A DNA stretch of 64,000 bases from an uncultured Ferrovibrio sp. (GTDB lineage Bacteria; Pseudomonadota; Alphaproteobacteria; Ferrovibrionales; Ferrovibrionaceae): NCBI RefSeq assembly GCF_937960835.1, contig NZ_CALGPC010000002.1, forward strand, positions 186,001-250,000, written 5' to 3'. This document shows positions 60,351 to 64,000 of this stretch, in pieces. Each line of letters starts with the position of its first letter. The stretch's first letter is position 1. Made by a program: the position numbers and the translations under genes. A model generated the notes under the pieces. It was not told the DNA's origin and searched no databases. It worked only from the letters and a program-made list of their open reading frames with translations.

Positions 60351-61737
60351 CATACTCATCGTCGATGACGAAGCCGACATCCGCAGTCTGATTGCCGGTA
60401 TTCTGCAGGATGAGGGCTACGAGACCCGCATGGCCGCGGACTCCGACGGCGCGCTTCGGGAGATCGAGGCGCGCCGGCCGAATGCAGTGATTCTCGATAT
60501 CTGGCTGCAGGGCAGCAAGCTCGACGGTCTTGAGATTCTGGATCGCATCATTCGAGATCATGCCAACGTGCCGGTGATCATGATTTCCGGTCACGGCAAT
60601 ATTGAAACCGCCGTGGCGGCGATCAAACGCGGCGCCTACGACTATATCGAGAAGCCGTTCAAGAGTGACCGCCTGCTGCTGGTGGTCGAGCGTGCTTTGG
60701 AGCAGGCGCGCCTGAAGCGCGAGAACGAAGATCTTCGGCAGCGTTCCGGCGCAGGGCTGGACATCATCGGCCAGTCGCCGGCCATCGTCGCACTGCGGCA
60801 GGCCATCGAGCGTGTGGCGCCGACCAATAGCCGCGTGCTGATTTCCGGTCCGCCCGGATCGGGCAAGGAACTCGTCGCGCGCCAGTTGCATCAGCGTTCG
60901 CGGCGCGCCGGCGGCCCCTGGGTGACACTCAGTGTCGCGGCAATGTCGCCGGAGCAGATGGAGCAGCAGCTCTTCGGCATAGAAGAAGCCGTCAACGGCC
61001 AGCGCCATCACAAGATCGGCGTGCTGGAGGAGGCGCATGGCGGCACGCTGTTCCTCGATGAAGTGGCAGAGATGCCGCCGGAGACGCAGGCCAAGCTGCT
61101 GCGCGTGCTGACTGAGCAGAGTTTCGAGCGCATCGGCGGCCGCACGCGGGTACAGGTCGATGTCCGCATCATCTCCGGAACCTGCTACGACCTGACGGCG
61201 CGGGTGGGGCAGGGATTGTTCCGCCAGGATCTGTTCCACCGGCTGAATGTCGTGCCGCTGAAGGTGCCGGCTTTGCGCGACCGGCGCGAAGACATTCCGC
61301 TGCTGGCCAAGCATTTCGTCCAGGTCGAGGCGCATCGCCAGGGCGTGCCGCCGCGCGAGCTGGCGGAAGATGCGCTGCTCGCGCTGCAATCGGCGGAATG
61401 GCCGGGCAATGTGCGCGAGCTGCGCAACGCCATCGCGCGTCTGCTGATCATGCTTCCGGCCGAGCAGAAGGGCGCCATTCACGCTGATATGCTGCCTGCC
61501 GATCTCGGCGCCACGCCGCCCATTGCCCTGCGGCCGGAAACCACGACGGAAGTCATGGCTTTACCGCTGCGCGATGCGCGTGAGATGTTCGAGCGCGAAT
61601 ATCTGCTGGCGCAGATCACGCGCTTTGGCGGCAATGTTTCCCGTACTGCCAGCTTCATCGGCATGGAGCGCTCGGCCCTGCATCGCAAGCTCAAGGCACT
61701 GGGCGTGGTCAATCTCGACCGAAACGGCACAGGCTAA
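60340..61737 (+). CDS. ntrX: response regulator NtrX
   Basis: This 465-residue NtrC-like regulator has a receiver (Asp in AVILDIWLQGSKLDGLEI), an AAA+ domain with Walker A ISGPPGSGKELVARQLHQ and Walker B GGTLFLDEVAEMPPETQ, and a Fis-type HTH (NVSRTASFIGMERSALHRKL). The GAFTGA loop is missing: the segment reads FGIEEAVNGQRHHKIG. It therefore probably does not activate sigma-54 promoters, as reported for other alphaproteobacterial NtrX proteins. It partners NtrY. Confidence 0.95.
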   Translation: MARDILIVDDEADIRSLIAGILQDEGYETRMAADSDGALREIEARRPNAVILDIWLQGSKLDGLEILDRIIRDHANVPVIMISGHGNIETAVAAIKRGAYDYIEKPFKSDRLLLVVERALEQARLKRENEDLRQRSGAGLDIIGQSPAIVALRQAIERVAPTNSRVLISGPPGSGKELVARQLHQRSRRAGGPWVTLSVAAMSPEQMEQQLFGIEEAVNGQRHHKIGVLEEAHGGTLFLDEVAEMPPETQAKLLRVLTEQSFERIGGRTRVQVDVRIISGTCYDLTARVGQGLFRQDLFHRLNVVPLKVPALRDRREDIPLLAKHFVQVEAHRQGVPPRELAEDALLALQSAEWPGNVRELRNAIARLLIMLPAEQKGAIHADMLPADLGATPPIALRPETTTEVMALPLRDAREMFEREYLLAQITRFGGNVSRTASFIGMERSALHRKLKALGVVNLDRNGTG

Positions 61738-61752
61738 GAGGGGCGCGACGCC

Positions 61753-63129
61753 ATGAAGGTCATCGTCTGCGGTGCCGGTCTGGTTGGGACTACCATCGCC
61801 CGCCAGCTGGCGGCCGAGGGCAACGAAGTGACGATGATCGACATCTCGCCTGAGCGCGCCCACAAGGCCGCTGAGAGCTACGATTTGCGCGGAATCGTCG
61901 GCCATGCCTCGCATCCGGATGTGCTGGAGCAGGCGGGTGCCGCCGATTCCGACATGCTGATCGCGGTCACCTTCGCGGACGAGGTGAACATGATCGCCTG
62001 CGAGGTGGCGCGGGCACTGTTCAACGTCCCGACCAAGATCGCCCGTGTCCGCGCGCAGAGCTATCTCAAGCCGGAATGGTCCGATCTCTTCAACGAAAAG
62101 CATATCTCGATCGACTACATCATCTCACCGGAGATCGAGGTGGCGCGGGCAATCCATCGGCGGATCATGACGCCCGGCGCTTTTGAGATGATCCCATTCG
62201 CGGAAGACCGTCTGCGCCTGATCGGCGTGCGCCTTGGCGAGGAATGCCCAGTTCTTAACACGCCGCTGCGGCAACTGACGGAGCTGTTTCCGGACCTGGC
62301 TGTCAATGTCTGCGGCATCAGCCGGGGCGGGCGCATGATCGTGCCGGAGGCCGACGATCACCTCGAAGTCGGTGACGAAATCTATTTCATCGCGCAGTCC
62401 GATCATGTGCAGCGCGGCATGCGGCTGTTTGGCCATGAAGAGCGCGAGGCGCGCCGGATCGTGCTGTCGGGCGGCGGCAATATCGGGCTTTTCCTGGCAC
62501 GGGAAATCGAGGAGAGCCAGCCCTCGGTGCTTCTGAAGATCATCGAGGCGAACAAGGATCGCGCCGATTATATCGCCGGCCAGATCCGTAATGGCGTGGT
62601 GCTGAACGGCGATGCCCTGGACATCGAAATCCTCAACGAGGCCAAGGTGGGGGCCTCCGAGGCCATCATCGCGCTGACCAATGACGACGAGGTGAACATC
62701 CTTACCTCGCTGCTGGCCAAGCGGGCCGGCTGCCAGCGCGCGGTCACGCTGGTCAACAACCCGGCCTACGAGAACCTGATCGGCTCACTCGGCGTCGATG
62801 TCGTGGTCAATCCCCGTTCGACGACGGTGTCGTCCATCCTGCAGCATGTCCGCCGCGGCCGCATCCGCGGGGTCTACAGTCTGCGCGACGGCGCCGCGGA
62901 GGTCCTGGAGGCCGAAGCCGTTGAAACCAGCGCGCTGGTAGGGCAGCCTTTGCGCGATCTCAATCTGCCTGACGGGTTGATGATCGGTGCCATCATTCGG
63001 GGTGAACAGGTGATGATCGCTCGCGGAGATAGCGAGATTGAGGCTGGCGACCGCGTCATTCTGTTCGTCCGCAAGGATGTCGTGAAAAAAGTAGAAAAGC
63101 TGTTCGCCGTCCGCCTGGAATTCTTCTAA
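61753..63129 (+). CDS. trkA: Trk potassium uptake regulator TrkA
   Basis: This 458-residue cytoplasmic protein gates the TrkH potassium channel. It has two RCK units, each with a Rossmann NAD-binding motif and C-terminal lobe: VIVCGAGLVGTTIARQLAAE at the N terminus and IVLSGGGNIGLFLAREIEES at about 235. It lies 15 bases after ntrX, the usual alphaproteobacterial order, and is probably in the same operon. Confidence 0.96.
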   Translation: MKVIVCGAGLVGTTIARQLAAEGNEVTMIDISPERAHKAAESYDLRGIVGHASHPDVLEQAGAADSDMLIAVTFADEVNMIACEVARALFNVPTKIARVRAQSYLKPEWSDLFNEKHISIDYIISPEIEVARAIHRRIMTPGAFEMIPFAEDRLRLIGVRLGEECPVLNTPLRQLTELFPDLAVNVCGISRGGRMIVPEADDHLEVGDEIYFIAQSDHVQRGMRLFGHEEREARRIVLSGGGNIGLFLAREIEESQPSVLLKIIEANKDRADYIAGQIRNGVVLNGDALDIEILNEAKVGASEAIIALTNDDEVNILTSLLAKRAGCQRAVTLVNNPAYENLIGSLGVDVVVNPRSTTVSSILQHVRRGRIRGVYSLRDGAAEVLEAEAVETSALVGQPLRDLNLPDGLMIGAIIRGEQVMIARGDSEIEAGDRVILFVRKDVVKKVEKLFAVRLEFF

Positions 63130-63151
63130 GCATCCCAAAGAAAGGAAAGCG

Positions 63152-64000
63152 ATGTCTCGCGTCGCCTATGTCAATGGCCGCTATCTGCCCTATGCGCGCG
63201 CGGCAGTTCATGTCGAAGACCGTGGCTTCCAGTTCGCCGATGGCGTCTATGAGGTGATCGGGGTGCTCGGCGGCCAGCTTGTCGATGCGGACGGCCATGT
63301 CGACCGCCTGGAGCGCAGCCTGAAGGAATTGCGCATCGCGCTGCCGATGAGCCGGGGCGCCCTGACTGCCGTGATGGCGGAAACCGTGCGGCGCAACCGC
63401 GTCCGCGACGGCCTCATCTACATCCAGGTCACGCGCGGCGCGGCGAAGCGGGAATTCGCCTTCCCAGCCAATACGCGGCCGACGGTGGTTGCAATCGCCC
63501 GCAGCCTCAACCTGGTCAAGGCCGCGGCCAATGCGGAGAAGGGCGTTGCCGCCATCACCCAGCCGGATATCCGCTGGGGCCGTTGCGACATCAAGACGGT
63601 GGGATTGCTGGCGGCTGCACTGGCCAAGCAGGCTGCCAAGGAAGCCGGCGCCTATGAAGCCTGGCTGGTGGATCGCGACGGCTATGTTACCGAAGGCAGC
63701 TCGTCCAACGCCTGGATCGTGACCAAGGACAATGTCCTGGTCACCCGTGCCCTGAGCAAGGCAATCCTCGGCGGCATCACCCGCAGCGCCATTCTGGAAC
63801 TGGCGCGGCGTTTAGGGATGAAGGTTGAGGAGCGGACCTTTACCGTGGCCGAGGCCCTGGAGGCGAAGGAGGCGTTCGTTACCTCGACGACGTCTTTCGT
63901 CATGCCGATCGTGTCGCTCGACGGCAAGCCGATCGGCAATGGCGGGCCGGGCATCCTGGCCAGCAAGCTGCGCGCTGCCTACGAGGCCCATGCTGCCACG
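63152..64000 (+). CDS. dat: D-amino-acid aminotransferase, class IV (3' partial)
   Basis: The frame from ATG 63152 is open to the window end (283 codons, no stop). It is a PLP-dependent class IV aminotransferase: MSRVAYVNGRYLPYARAAVH, VEDRGFQFADGVYEVIGV, YIQVTRGAAKREFAFP, the PLP Lys in RCDIKTVGLLAAALAKQA, and YVTEGSSSNAWIVT. D-alanine transamination is the standard assignment for this position, after trkA; hfq often follows. Branched-chain aminotransferase is a less likely alternative. Confidence 0.9.
   Translation, partial: MSRVAYVNGRYLPYARAAVHVEDRGFQFADGVYEVIGVLGGQLVDADGHVDRLERSLKELRIALPMSRGALTAVMAETVRRNRVRDGLIYIQVTRGAAKREFAFPANTRPTVVAIARSLNLVKAAANAEKGVAAITQPDIRWGRCDIKTVGLLAAALAKQAAKEAGAYEAWLVDRDGYVTEGSSSNAWIVTKDNVLVTRALSKAILGGITRSAILELARRLGMKVEERTFTVAEALEAKEAFVTSTTSFVMPIVSLDGKPIGNGGPGILASKLRAAYEAHAAT

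Overview
This window is GC-rich chromosomal DNA from an alphaproteobacterium. The evidence is gene order and family signatures: a ppiD-tpiA / secG-pyrG-kdsA-eno-ftsB-pdhABC-lpd-lipA-coq10 backbone, the pgpA / ispDF / dusB-ntrB-ntrC-ntrY-ntrX-trkA-aminotransferase block, a fused IspDF, a pyruvate dehydrogenase E1-beta that carries its own lipoyl domain, and a lexA promoter overlapped by a GTTC-N7-GTTC SOS box. A Rhodospirillales-like placement fits, but the genus cannot be read from this sequence. No rRNA, tRNA, insertion sequence or prophage was recognised.

Layout. 1-7.7 kb: the edge of a TupBC-type tungstate ABC transporter, a HWE histidine kinase with its single-domain response regulator, CcdA, a divergent YeeE/TusA sulfur pair, and small or hypothetical genes including a SPOR lipoprotein and a HTH-tailed protein. 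7.7-20 kb: an RBBP9-like hydrolase, gltX, lexA, a chemoreceptor, a macro-domain protein, a YibQ-like deacetylase, a DNA glycosylase, trpE and ppiD. 20-24.8 kb: tpiA, an EpmB/KamA radical-SAM enzyme, a DASS transporter and an AraC regulator.

25.1-32.9 kb is the most distinctive part: a complete type II-C CRISPR-Cas9 locus. It has 45 repeats and 44 spacers, cas2, cas1, a compact cas9 (about 1,028 codons), and a tracrRNA gene on the opposite strand just upstream of cas9. Repeat and Cas9 resemble, from memory, the Parvibaculum lavamentivorans system. The array reads on the + strand towards cas2, each repeat ends in an extended -10 box, and a perfect bidirectional hairpin terminator separates array and cas operon. 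The tracrRNA has a recognisable promoter, an anti-repeat and a strong terminator hairpin. The locus, with three other genes, sits between tpiA and secG, which are neighbours in many alphaproteobacteria, so it looks like an inserted island.

32.9-64 kb is housekeeping: secG, pyrG, kdsA, eno, a few secreted or lipoprotein genes, an SDR/AraC divergent pair, a DUF1190 / glutathionylspermidine-synthase-like / DUF350 trio, ftsB, the pyruvate dehydrogenase operon (with an unusual SDR inserted before lpd), lipA, coq10, malonyl-CoA decarboxylase, cinA, pgpA, ispDF, dusB, the two nitrogen two-component systems NtrBC and NtrYX, trkA, and a D-amino-acid aminotransferase cut by the window end.

Start codons were moved inward from the longest open frame where an ATG or GTG with a better family match was visible. 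All function calls are from reading the sequence; no database search was run.
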